Positions 1 through 7,655 of a DNA stretch of 16,989 nt are shown one piece after another. The position numbers and the translations under genes are program-made. Below the pieces are notes generated by a model. The model saw only the letters and a list, made by a program, of their open reading frames with translations. It ran no database searches and had not been told where the DNA came from. Each line of letters begins with the position of its first letter. Positions within the stretch are counted from its first letter, which is position 1. Source of the stretch: JBAZKK01 sp041650795 (GTDB taxonomy: Bacteria; Omnitrophota; Gorgyraeia; Gygaellales; Profunditerraquicolaceae); contig JBAZKK010000023.1 of NCBI GenBank assembly GCA_041650795.1, positions 1 to 16,989 of the forward strand. The letters run 5' to 3'.

Positions 1-2075
1 TCAGGCACTACAGTAGTTCCGGCGTCTCAATCCGCGAAATAACTAATTTCTGCAAAGAGGAAACCCTCCTTTTGAACCGCAATTTCAAGAAAGCGGAATT
101 CGACATAGGGGCAATAGATGGCCTTAAGAAAACCGGACAGCTCCTCTGGGACCATCTTTTGAGCGCAGCGGTGAAAGACCGCTTAAAAAGCACCATTATC
201 AAGGACCTGGTTTTGTCTTTAGACGAAGACCTGATAAATATCCCCTGGGAACTGTTTTATGACGGCAAGGATTTCTTGTGCCTTAAGTTTAATATCGGCA
301 GGCTCATCCGCACCAGCCAGGAGTTACGCCCGCTGCAATACCGCAGTCCTGCCGGGCCGCTTAAGATGCTCATCATCGCCAATCCTACCGGCGACCTGAA
401 ATCCGCTTATAACGAAGGTCTCTACATCAAGAATCAATTCGACCGTCGCCCAAGCGAGGTCAGGATTGATTTTAAGTCTACCAGTATCGATACCCTCTAC
501 CTCAAGAAGAATATGCGGGATTACGATATCCTGCATTTTGCCGGGCATTGCGAATACGACGCTGCCCGCCCCCGACAGAGCGGATGGGTATTGGCTGATG
601 CCAGGTTCACGGCAGGGGATATCATGGCATTGTCGGAGAGTGCTTCCATGCCGGCCCTGGTATTTTCGAATGCCTGCTATTCCGCTGGCCGGACGCCCGA
701 TGAGATAGCGTTGGATTACCATGAGAAGACCTATAGCATCGCCTCGGCATTTTTATTTTCCGGCACCACGCATTACATCGGAGCGATACGGCGGATAGAA
801 GACGAAACCAGCCGTTTATTTGCGCGCGAGTTTTATGCGCAGCTGATTAAGGGGGAGACAGTCGGCAGTTGCCTGCGTCAGGCGCGCTTGCAGATCATCA
901 AGGAATACGGCAGGGGCGCGGCAGGATGGATGAGCTATATCCTTTACGGCGACCCGAACCTTGTTTTATTTAAGCCGCGCTCAAGGCCCGAGGCGCCGAT
1001 GTTGCTGTTAAAAAAGAGGGTTTATCATCACCGTAAGCGGTTATCGCGGCTGGCTATAATAACAGGGGTAATCCTGGCAGTATTTCTTGCCTGGGTTCTT
1101 GCGCCGAGCATCAACCCCGATACCTATTTCTTGTTTGCCAGGACCCAGCGGTTTTATGCACGGGGCGATAATGAATCGACGATTAGGTCTGCTCTGCGGA
1201 TTATCGGCAGGGAACCTACGTTCTTAGGGGTCTATCCTTTGCTGGCAGATGCCTACCAAAGGGTGGGGATGAGCGAGGAGGCCTTGAAGATTTATTTTGA
1301 CTATGCGCTTTATGCACAGAAGAAACGCGATAATAAGCACATGGCATCAAGCTACATCAGTATCGGATGGTGTTATCAACAATCCGGCGATTACGAGAAG
1401 GCCCTTGATTTCTATAGTCGCGCACTCGCCTTAAGCAGGAAAAAACGCGATAAGTTTAATGAGGCGGTAGCGCTCAGGAAGCTGGCGGTATGGTATATTG
1501 ATAATGAGAAATATGACCGCGCACTTGAGCTGTTGACCAAAAGTTCGGAGATCAACCGCGAAAGGCGACGCATCAGCGCCTACAGTTATAACCTGGCGTG
1601 CGATTATTTTGATATCGGCCTCGTCTTTGCCAATAAGGATGATCTTAAGGCTGCCAGGGATTTCTACCGCAAGAGCCAGGGGATCTTCGAAAAGATGAGA
1701 TTCGGCAGGGAGCTCAGCGATTGCTATTTTAATCTCGGAGAGATTTGTCTTTTTGACAAAGAGTATCACAAGGCAAAGGAATACTATCTTAAGGGGCTCA
1801 GAATAGACGAGTTTCATCAGAATAAACCGAGTATCGCCGCAGATTATAATATGCTTGGAGAGTTGTGTTTTGAAATGGGGGATGTTAAAGAAGCGGAGGA
1901 GTTTTTTAATAAAGGGGTTTTGCTATCACGCCAGATAAACGCGCAGCCGGAATTGGCCGAATCTTATGAGAACCTCGGGATTTTATATAAAGCAAAAAGG
2001 GATATGGCGAAATCGCGGGAGTTCTCCAGAAAGGCCCGGGAGATTTACCGTCGCATGAACCTTCCTGCCGATTAG
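1..2075 (+). CDS. CHAT-domain (caspase-like) protein with one TM segment and C-terminal TPRs; 5'-partial
   Basis: The frame beginning at base 3 is open to the window edge, so the gene is cut at its 5' end. The TTG at 72 is only the first possible start inside the window and is probably not the real one. The N-terminal part is a CHAT (caspase/HetF-associated with TPRs) protease-like domain. It shows the IPWELFYDG strand near 239-265, HFAGHC with the likely catalytic His at 546-548, and SNACYSAG with the likely catalytic Cys at 675-677, ending in YGDPNLVLF near 945-970. A basic stretch (RVYHHRKR) then precedes one hydrophobic segment at about 1050-1107. About six to seven TPR-like repeats follow (roughly 1210-2055), with motifs such as GDYEKALDFY and KEYHKAKEYY. 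By the positive-inside rule the CHAT domain would be cytoplasmic and the TPRs extracytoplasmic. CHAT proteins are usually peptidases activated through repeat domains; the substrate here is unknown. Confidence 0.88.
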   Translation, partial: RHYSSSGVSIREITNFCKEETLLLNRNFKKAEFDIGAIDGLKKTGQLLWDHLLSAAVKDRLKSTIIKDLVLSLDEDLINIPWELFYDGKDFLCLKFNIGRLIRTSQELRPLQYRSPAGPLKMLIIANPTGDLKSAYNEGLYIKNQFDRRPSEVRIDFKSTSIDTLYLKKNMRDYDILHFAGHCEYDAARPRQSGWVLADARFTAGDIMALSESASMPALVFSNACYSAGRTPDEIALDYHEKTYSIASAFLFSGTTHYIGAIRRIEDETSRLFAREFYAQLIKGETVGSCLRQARLQIIKEYGRGAAGWMSYILYGDPNLVLFKPRSRPEAPMLLLKKRVYHHRKRLSRLAIITGVILAVFLAWVLAPSINPDTYFLFARTQRFYARGDNESTIRSALRIIGREPTFLGVYPLLADAYQRVGMSEEALKIYFDYALYAQKKRDNKHMASSYISIGWCYQQSGDYEKALDFYSRALALSRKKRDKFNEAVALRKLAVWYIDNEKYDRALELLTKSSEINRERRRISAYSYNLACDYFDIGLVFANKDDLKAARDFYRKSQGIFEKMRFGRELSDCYFNLGEICLFDKEYHKAKEYYLKGLRIDEFHQNKPSIAADYNMLGELCFEMGDVKEAEEFFNKGVLLSRQINAQPELAESYENLGILYKAKRDMAKSREFSRKAREIYRRMNLPAD

Positions 2076-2104
2076 GGGGATCGAATTCGCCCCCCCGGGG
2101 GGGG
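2075..2104. repeat. G5 - CGAATTCG - C7 - G8 palindromic tract
   Basis: Directly after the CHAT-TPR stop codon lie G5 (2075-2079), a short palindrome CGAATTCG (2082-2089), C7 (2090-2096) and G8 (2097-2104). The C run can pair either with the upstream G5, looping out the palindrome, or with the adjacent G8, which leaves no room for a loop. No T tract follows, so it does not look like a standard intrinsic terminator. It could be a transcription pause or stability element, or an assembly artefact in a homopolymer. Confidence 0.5.
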
Positions 2105-2132
2105 TAGCATATCCTGCCGCAAAACCCTGTTT

Positions 2133-2161
2133 TTAGACACGTAAGCCGTTAATATTATAAG
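2133..2161 (+). promoter_or_regulatory. Candidate upstream sigma70-type promoter for the PAS-HD-GYP gene
   Basis: TTAGAC (2133-2138) and TATAAG (2156-2161) are separated by 17 bases, in an AT-rich intergenic region upstream of the gene starting at 2260. The match to TTGACA/TATAAT is moderate. It may form a tandem pair with the extended -10 element at 2214-2222. Confidence 0.4.
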
Positions 2162-2213
2162 TGTTAAGTTGTTTTAAAAAAGTTCTTATTTTACTGGATT
2201 TTTTTAAAATAAA

Positions 2214-2222
2214 TGGTATAAT
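2214..2222 (+). promoter_or_regulatory. Extended -10 promoter (TGGTATAAT)
   Basis: A perfect TATAAT at 2217-2222 is preceded by TG one base away, the extended -10 pattern that can work without a good -35 box. No convincing -35 lies 16-18 bases upstream. Initiation near 2229 would leave a short leader of about 30 bases before the ATG at 2260. Confidence 0.55.
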
Positions 2223-2259
2223 TTTTTAATTAGAACTTTACTATTCACGGGATGATCAT

Positions 2260-3606
2260 ATGAACAATACCTTTTATCTGAATATCTCGACTGCCGAAAA
2301 TCTAGGGATAGGTCTTTTCAAATACCAGCTTACCTCCCCGGGAAGGTTTATCATTACAAATTCCGCCTTGGTACATATGCTGGGCTATCTCTCCAAGGTT
2401 GATTTTAAGAGGGTTACGCTGGATGACCTTTTCCTGCGCCCCTACGAGAAGGAAAAGTTTATCGCGCTTCTTAAAGAACAAGGGAAGGTAAAGTTTTTCG
2501 AGACGCTTTTTAAATCAAAAGACGGCGGCTCGATCTGGGTTGCCATTACCGCTTCGCGCGTGCTTGTCAATAATAAAAGGTACTATGCCGAGGGCATTAT
2601 CGAGAATATCACCGAGCATAAGGAGACAGAAGAAAAGCTTGAATTAGAGAGGGATTTTATGCAGGGGCTCCTGGACAGCATCCCGGATGCCATCTATTTC
2701 AAGGATCGCCAGAATAAGATTATCAAGGTAAATAAATTTTATGCCGAAGGCGCAAAACTCAAATACCAGGATATTATCGGAAAGACCGATTTTGATTTCT
2801 TCCCGCGCGAACAGGCCCAGAAAATGTTTGAGGATGATAATTACGTCTTGAGCGGCAGGTCCATTATCGGCAAGATAGAGCGTACTCTTCTGCCCAACGG
2901 CACCTGGAACCAGGTCATTACCACCAAGATACCTATGTATGACCGCGGCGGAAATATCATCGGAACCATGGGTATCACCCGCGACATGACGGCTTACGCC
3001 AATCTCGAGAGGGAACGCCTGGAGATGCTGATTAATACCGTGATGGTTTTGGGCAAGGCCATGGAGATGCGCGACCCCTATACCTTCAGCCATAACCGTA
3101 AGGTCGCAGATATCTCCGAGAAGATCGGCAAGGCCTTGGGCTGGGACGAGAACCGGCTTTTAGGAATGAAGCTTGCCGGCGAGTTGCACGACCTGGGAAA
3201 AATAAGCATTCCGCTGGATATACTCAATAAGCCTGGTAAACTCAGCGACCTTGAATTTAAGCTTATCCAGGAACACGTAGTAAAGTGTTACGACCTTTTC
3301 AAGGATGTCAAATTTCCGTTTTCGCTGGCAGATATCGTTTACCAGCACCATGAGCGCCTCGACGGCACCGGCTATCCCCGCGGCCTCAAAGGGCAGGACA
3401 TAAGTCAGGAAGCACGCGTGCTGGCAGTAAGCGATGTGCTGGAAGCAATGACGTCTCACCGCCCCTACCGCGAGGCCTTAGGCCTGGATAAAGCGATGGA
3501 AGAACTTAAGAAAGGCAACGGCGAGAAATACGACTCCCAGATAGTGGAAATAGTGATTCACCTTGTTTCTGACAACGGTAACAAAATCTTCTGGTCTACG
3601 AATTAA
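2260..3606 (+). CDS. PAS-PAS-HD-GYP protein, putative cyclic di-GMP phosphodiesterase
   Basis: This 448-residue protein has no visible signal peptide or TM segment and is probably cytoplasmic. Two PAS domains precede the output domain. The first (about residues 10-125) ends in a PAC-like SRVLVNNKRYYAEGIIENIT. The second (about 130-245) contains SIPDAIYFKD and ends in IIGTMGITRDMT. The HD-GYP domain (about 255-440) has HD at residues 310-311 (ELHDLGK), HH at 363-364 (YQHHERLDGTG) and GYP at 371-373. These are the metal-binding and signature residues expected of an active enzyme that hydrolyses c-di-GMP to pGpG or GMP. The PAS ligand cannot be told from sequence. The ATG at 2260 has only a weak GGGA-type ribosome site, but no better start exists. 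It is a single gene with its own promoter candidates, between a CHAT-TPR sensor-like gene and a secreted propeller gene. Confidence 0.92.
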   Translation: MNNTFYLNISTAENLGIGLFKYQLTSPGRFIITNSALVHMLGYLSKVDFKRVTLDDLFLRPYEKEKFIALLKEQGKVKFFETLFKSKDGGSIWVAITASRVLVNNKRYYAEGIIENITEHKETEEKLELERDFMQGLLDSIPDAIYFKDRQNKIIKVNKFYAEGAKLKYQDIIGKTDFDFFPREQAQKMFEDDNYVLSGRSIIGKIERTLLPNGTWNQVITTKIPMYDRGGNIIGTMGITRDMTAYANLERERLEMLINTVMVLGKAMEMRDPYTFSHNRKVADISEKIGKALGWDENRLLGMKLAGELHDLGKISIPLDILNKPGKLSDLEFKLIQEHVVKCYDLFKDVKFPFSLADIVYQHHERLDGTGYPRGLKGQDISQEARVLAVSDVLEAMTSHRPYREALGLDKAMEELKKGNGEKYDSQIVEIVIHLVSDNGNKIFWSTN

Positions 3607-3660
3607 GGCCTTCCTCAGCGTCAATCCTCAATAGTTAAAAATTAAAGTTAGATTCATTTT

Positions 3661-3694
3661 CTTGCCCCGTCTATTATTACGGGAGGCAAGAGGG
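3661..3694 (+). promoter_or_regulatory. Hairpin overlapping the Shine-Dalgarno sequence of the propeller gene
   Basis: CTTGCC (3661-3666) pairs with GGCAAG (3685-3690) and CCGT (3667-3670) pairs with ACGG (3679-3682). The loop is the 8-base CTATTATT, and a 2-base GA bulge lies on the 3' side. The ribosome site GGGAGG (3682-3687), correctly spaced from the ATG at 3695, falls inside the 3' arm and would be masked when the stem forms. An AGAGGG (3689-3694) touches the ATG but is too close to serve. This resembles a translational on/off hairpin or a simple RNA thermometer; function is inferred. Confidence 0.5.
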
Positions 3695-5257
3695 ATGAGA
3701 AAAACATTCTTGGTTTGCATGCTTTTATTATGCGGTACAGGTTCCGCTCAGGCAGAGCTTGCCTGGAACGATATAAGTTGCGGTAATACCGGCCTTACCG
3801 GTATTTTAACCGATTCCGCCGATTCGGCCCTGTTATATGCCGGTTCAAGAGCCGGTGTTTTAAAGAGCCTGGACGGAGGCAAGAATTGGCGCAATGTCCT
3901 GCCGTTGAGAGGAGGGGGAGCCGGGGTCAATCTTCTTTATTTTAATATTTTTGATAATAAGATTGTTTATGCCGTTACTTCCCGGGGGTTGTACAGGAGC
4001 AACAACCGGGGTGAGAATTGGCTTAGGATTTTTCGGGGGAGTAACTACCTGGATGGCGATTGCACCGCGCTTGCCGTTTTGCCGGAAATTATTTACCTCG
4101 GTACGCGGGGAGGGCTTTTTGCAAGCCGGGATAACGGCCGCAGTTGGAGCAGGGAAAGCGGCCGGATAGGCAAAGAAGATATCAAGGCCATAGGTTGTTC
4201 GCTAAAGGATAAATTTATTTATGTTGCTTCTTGCGGCGGCATATACCGGGCAATACCCGGAGAGCAGGAGTGGGGGAGGATTTTCGTAGCTTATCCGCAG
4301 GCAGATAATGGCGATAGAGAAGAAGCCGCTGAAAAGGAAGAGACAGATAACGGCGCACAGATAAATTATTTGAGTGTTGAGCAGACCAGCGGAGATATTT
4401 ACGTTGCCACAAGGCGGGGGGTTTACCGGAGCATTGACAGAGGACAGAGCTGGAAGTCGCTCGCCGATTACGGGTTGCTTAGCCGCAACGTCAAGTTTAT
4501 TCTTGCGGCACGGGATTCCAGGGTTTATGCTGTTACGGACTCCGGCATATTTCTTTATTTCGGCGAGCGCTGGCTGGAATTGTCTTTTGGCTTGGCTGCC
4601 GGGGAATTGCGTGCCGTTGCTTGCGATAAAGAGGATAACCTTTATGCCGCCTCTGAGATGGGATTATTCAGGGCAGTCATAAAAGATAGAGTCTATGATG
4701 AGAGTGACAATAGCGCTGTCTGTCGCTATCAAGGCGAGCTCCAAATTAATGAAGTGCAGCAGGCAGCGATTAAATACGCCGAGGTAGATCCTGAGAAGAT
4801 TATACGTTGGAGAAAGCAGGCAGCCAGGCGCGCCATACTGCCCAAATTGACCATTAGCGCCGACCGTGATCGCAACAGCACTATTTCCAATAGCATCTGG
4901 GGAACCGCCGGCAGCAGTTCCAGCCCCGGAAAATATTTTGTAGGCCCTGATGACGAGACGCGCTATCACAATAACGGCTGGGGCGTTTCTTTAAGCTGGG
5001 AATTGGGAGATTTAGTCTGGAACGATGCCCAGACCTCTATTGACGTGCGTTCCAGGCTAATGGTGGAGTTGCGCAATGATATACTCGATGAGGTTACCAG
5101 GGTCTATTTCGAGAGGCTGCGGGTAAAAGCAGAATTGGATGGCTTATCCATCGAAGATAGGAATAAAAGGCAGATAAAGGAATTGAGGGTTGCCGAGCTC
5201 ACCGCTTTACTGGACGCCATGACAGGCGGATACTTTTCCCGCGCCTTAAAAAAATAA
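3695..5257 (+). CDS. Secreted Asp-box beta-propeller protein with TolC-like C-terminal region
   Basis: The ATG at 3695 is preferred to the TTG at 3662. It follows GGGAGG by 7 bases and gives a classical Sec signal peptide (MRKTF, a hydrophobic core, then GSAQA/ELAW as likely cleavage), for about 520 residues. The mature N-terminal two thirds carries at least four Asp-box / BNR-type motifs (S-x-D-x-G-x-x-W): KSLDGGKNW (~57), RSNNRGENW (~101), ASRDNGRSW (~143) and RSIDRGQSW (~245). These mark a sialidase or YCF48-like beta-propeller. A charged insert (EEAAEKEETDNG, ~215-226) separates blades three and four. The C-terminal ~170 residues change character: AEVDPEKIIRWRKQAAR, then GVSLSWELGDLVW, then long helices (MVELRNDILDEVTRVYFERLR). 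This resembles part of an outer-membrane efflux (TolC-type) protomer. Sialidase activity is unlikely to follow from Asp boxes alone; a scaffold or envelope binding role is more likely. Its exact function is not recognised. Confidence 0.8.
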   Translation: MRKTFLVCMLLLCGTGSAQAELAWNDISCGNTGLTGILTDSADSALLYAGSRAGVLKSLDGGKNWRNVLPLRGGGAGVNLLYFNIFDNKIVYAVTSRGLYRSNNRGENWLRIFRGSNYLDGDCTALAVLPEIIYLGTRGGLFASRDNGRSWSRESGRIGKEDIKAIGCSLKDKFIYVASCGGIYRAIPGEQEWGRIFVAYPQADNGDREEAAEKEETDNGAQINYLSVEQTSGDIYVATRRGVYRSIDRGQSWKSLADYGLLSRNVKFILAARDSRVYAVTDSGIFLYFGERWLELSFGLAAGELRAVACDKEDNLYAASEMGLFRAVIKDRVYDESDNSAVCRYQGELQINEVQQAAIKYAEVDPEKIIRWRKQAARRAILPKLTISADRDRNSTISNSIWGTAGSSSSPGKYFVGPDDETRYHNNGWGVSLSWELGDLVWNDAQTSIDVRSRLMVELRNDILDEVTRVYFERLRVKAELDGLSIEDRNKRQIKELRVAELTALLDAMTGGYFSRALKK

Positions 5258-5271
5258 CCACATAACTGCAA

Positions 5272-5402
5272 CGGGAGACGTTTTCCCCTTGTCCGGGACA
5301 GTGTCTTTTTTTTCAACAAGACGCTATCCCGATTGGGTAGAAAGACGTCTCCGCTTTTTTAAGGCAAGGACAGTTTCCGCTTCAGGGAGAAAAACGTCTC
5401 CG
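5272..5402. repeat. REP-like cluster: three diverged ~36-bp copies, one inverted and two direct
   Basis: Copy L (about 5273-5307) begins GGAGACGTTTT and ends CGGGACAGTGTCTT. Copy M (about 5318-5353) is its inverted form, AAGACGCTATCCCG ... GACGTCTCCG. Copy R (about 5366-5402) is a direct repeat of M, AAGGACAGTTTCCG ... AACGTCTCCG. L and M face each other across a ~10-base T-rich loop (from the T8 run at 5306-5313) and can fold into a long imperfect hairpin. L also matches R at an exact 11-bp inverted repeat (5274-5284 against 5391-5401). The arrangement resembles REP/BIME elements between genes. No transposase is in the window. It might also stop transcription or protect mRNA from the upstream gene. 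Confidence 0.6.
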
Positions 5403-5410
5403 AAGATAAG

Positions 5411-5439
5411 TTGAATATTTTTTGTTTAGGGTTTATAAT
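5411..5439 (+). promoter_or_regulatory. Sigma70-type promoter of the moxR operon
   Basis: TTGAAT (5411-5416) and a perfect TATAAT (5434-5439) are separated by exactly 17 bases, placing initiation near 5446. It lies just after the repeat cluster and about 45 bases before the moxR start, which has a strong AAGGAG ribosome site (5472-5477). This is the best promoter in the window. Confidence 0.75.
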
Positions 5440-5484
5440 ATCTTCTAACGAGCCGGGGGGTATTCATAAGAAAGGAGCCTTTTT

Positions 5485-6411
5485 ATGCTTAGCGATAACT
5501 TAAATAAGATAATCGAGAATATAGAAAAGGTCATTATCGGCAAAACCGAGATCGTGAAGCTCCTGGTTGTAGGGCTTTTGACCAACGGCCATATTTTGAT
5601 TGAAGATGTCCCCGGTACCGGCAAGACAATGCTTGCCCTTGCTCTGGCTAAATCCATTGATGCTGATTTTAAAAGGATACAGTTCACGCCTGACCTTATG
5701 CCTTCGGACGTGACCGGCGGCTCGGTATATAACCCCAAGAAAGGAGAGTTTGATTTTAAGAAAGGGCCGGTTTTTACGCATATCCTCCTGGCGGATGAGA
5801 TTAACCGCACTACTCCCCGAACACAGTCTGCCTTGCTTGAATGTATGCAGGAGTATAAGGTTTCTTTAGACGGAGAGACCTTTGCGCTCCCCAGGCCTTT
5901 TATGGTGGTGGCTACCCAGAACCCCATTGAATACCAGGGGACCTATCCTTTGCCCGAGGCCCAGATCGACAGGTTCCTGATGAATATCAACATGGGTTAC
6001 CTTAAGCCGGCCGAAGAGATAGAGGTTATAATCGAACAGAAGCTCGAGCATCCTGTAGAAAAATTGCAGCCGGTAGTGAAATTAGAGGAGGTTTTGAAGC
6101 TGCAGGATGAGGTTAAGAATATTCAGGTTTCCGATTCGGTGATGCGTTATATCGTAAATTTGGTCGCGGCTACACGCAAAAAAGAGGAACTCAAGCTTGG
6201 GGCCAGCCCGCGCGCCTCCATTGCCTTAATGAAGGCGAGTTCTGCCTGGGCGCTTTTGGAAGGGCGCGATTTTGTTATACCAGATGACGTAGCAAGATTA
6301 TTGCCATGGGTGCTCAAGCATCGTCTTGTCCTGCAGGCCAAGGCCATGGTCGCGGATAAAACCCCGGAGTACGTAATATCAGGCATCCTCAAAGATACCC
6401 CCATACCCTAA
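5485..6411 (+). CDS. MoxR-family AAA+ ATPase
   Basis: The 308-residue length is normal for MoxR (AAA_3 core plus AAA lid). Walker A is DVPGTGKT (residues 41-48). Walker B is LLADEINR with Asp104-Glu105, followed by the family-typical TPRTQSALLECMQE, the sensor-1 region VATQNPIEYQGTYPLPEAQ-DRF, and a lid with GASPRASIALMKA. The start follows a strong SD at 5472-5477 with 7-base spacing. MoxR ATPases act as chaperone-like partners in assembling or activating protein complexes, usually encoded with DUF58/VWA proteins, as here. It is the first gene of a three-gene operon driven by the promoter at 5411-5439; its DUF58 partner begins 9 bases downstream. Confidence 0.95.
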   Translation: MLSDNLNKIIENIEKVIIGKTEIVKLLVVGLLTNGHILIEDVPGTGKTMLALALAKSIDADFKRIQFTPDLMPSDVTGGSVYNPKKGEFDFKKGPVFTHILLADEINRTTPRTQSALLECMQEYKVSLDGETFALPRPFMVVATQNPIEYQGTYPLPEAQIDRFLMNINMGYLKPAEEIEVIIEQKLEHPVEKLQPVVKLEEVLKLQDEVKNIQVSDSVMRYIVNLVAATRKKEELKLGASPRASIALMKASSAWALLEGRDFVIPDDVARLLPWVLKHRLVLQAKAMVADKTPEYVISGILKDTPIP

Positions 6412-6420
6412 AAACCGAAA

Positions 6421-7647
6421 ATGCTCAGGGCGTCTCTTAAGAAATGGCTATTTTTATTCACTATTATTATATTTAATTTAGTCATTGCCCTAAGGACATC
6501 GCTGGGGTTCTTTTATTTCTTTTTCTTTTTACTCGTAGTAAACCTCATCATAAGTTTTTCCTGGCTGGCGATAGAGTATTTCTTCAGCGGACTTTATCTC
6601 GCCCGCAATATGCCGGGCAGGGTAGTAGAGGAGGACTACCTCCAGGTCGAGGCCCACCTTCGCAATAAAGGCATCATCCCGCTTTTTAATTTTATCTTAG
6701 CAGACGAATTTCCCTGTGCCGGATCTTCCTCCGGGCGCAAGACGGTTTTAATCCAATATCTCGGAGCAAATTCATCTTTGAGTTTCAAATACCAGTGCCT
6801 GTGCCAACAGCGCGGCAAATACAGGATAGGGCCGTTTTCAGTATACCTGTTCGACCCCTGGGGGATATTTTTTATCAAGAAGACTTATTACATATACTCT
6901 GAATTGTATGTCTACCCCCGCATTTTCAATATCAGGAGATTCCCGCCTTTGATAAAAGGAAACGTGCCTTGGTTCGGCATAGACACCAGCCGCGTCAGCG
7001 GCGATGAGCATGATTTTTTCGGGGTGCGCGAATACAGGCTGGGAGACCCTATCAAGAGAATCCACTGGCTTTCCACCGCCCGCAAGAACAGCCTTATCGT
7101 CAAGGAATTCCAGCAGCGCGCCTTTTTTAGCGCCAGCATCATCTTTGGGCTCCAGAAGGACAAGAATTTCGGAGAAGGCAAGCAGACCGTCGCAGAATAT
7201 ACCGTCAGGATAGCCGCCTCGATAGCAAGCTATCTTATCCAGAGGGGTGTATCGTTGGGGCTTATTGCGCACGCCGGGGAAATAATACGTCTGCCTTCCA
7301 ACAAAGGTCCGGAGCACCTCGATGATATCTTTCGCGCCCTTGCAACATTCCGGCCGGAGAGCAAGATAGGCCTGGGAAGCTTGCTGGATGAGTATGGCGA
7401 CTCTATCTCCGGGAATACAACCCTCATAACCATAATGCTTGATGAGGACTGGCAGTATATCCCGGCGTTATTAGCTATGGAAAAGAGGGATATTTCCTTA
7501 ATACCGATAGTACTCATTGCTTCTTCATTTTTTCAACATTATGCCGGGGAGAGAGTTATCAGAAATGCGCAGTTCCATTTTCCTAAAGGCTCAAGGTTTA
7601 CGCCGATATTTATATCCTGCGGCCAGGATCCGCAGACCGCATTTTAG
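6421..7647 (+). CDS. DUF58-domain membrane protein
   Basis: This 408-residue protein has two N-terminal hydrophobic segments (about residues 9-24 and 28-58), then an extended region and the DUF58 signature around residues 202-230 (VREYRLGDPIKRIHWLSTARK ... IVKEF). This is the family's hallmark, in a VWA-like fold. DUF58 proteins accompany MoxR ATPases; their biochemical role is not settled. No clear Shine-Dalgarno precedes the ATG, which lies 9 bases after the moxR stop, so translational coupling is likely. The strand after the signature (SASIIFGLQKD) lacks an obvious metal-binding DxSxS, so a functional MIDAS site is not evident. The next gene starts 8 bases downstream. Confidence 0.92.
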   Translation: MLRASLKKWLFLFTIIIFNLVIALRTSLGFFYFFFFLLVVNLIISFSWLAIEYFFSGLYLARNMPGRVVEEDYLQVEAHLRNKGIIPLFNFILADEFPCAGSSSGRKTVLIQYLGANSSLSFKYQCLCQQRGKYRIGPFSVYLFDPWGIFFIKKTYYIYSELYVYPRIFNIRRFPPLIKGNVPWFGIDTSRVSGDEHDFFGVREYRLGDPIKRIHWLSTARKNSLIVKEFQQRAFFSASIIFGLQKDKNFGEGKQTVAEYTVRIAASIASYLIQRGVSLGLIAHAGEIIRLPSNKGPEHLDDIFRALATFRPESKIGLGSLLDEYGDSISGNTTLITIMLDEDWQYIPALLAMEKRDISLIPIVLIASSFFQHYAGERVIRNAQFHFPKGSRFTPIFISCGQDPQTAF

Positions 7648-7655
7648 GACAACCC

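Noticed and set aside
72..74. TTG as the true start of the CHAT-TPR protein
   Set aside because: The frame stays open to the window edge and the translated upstream residues give no sign of being non-coding; there is also no clear ribosome site for this TTG.
3662..3694. TTG start 33 bases upstream for the propeller protein
   Set aside because: It would put charged residues before the signal peptide and lies in the leader hairpin; the ATG at 3695 has the SD and a clean signal sequence.
5294..5313. Simple intrinsic terminator (GACAGTGTC followed by T8)
   Set aside because: The short palindrome has only a 1-base loop and cannot form a normal terminator stem; the T run is better explained as the loop of the larger inverted repeat.
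5445..5927. 160-codon open frame on the - strand over moxR and its promoter
   Set aside because: It is a shadow of the MoxR Walker A/B region in reverse and has no independent support.
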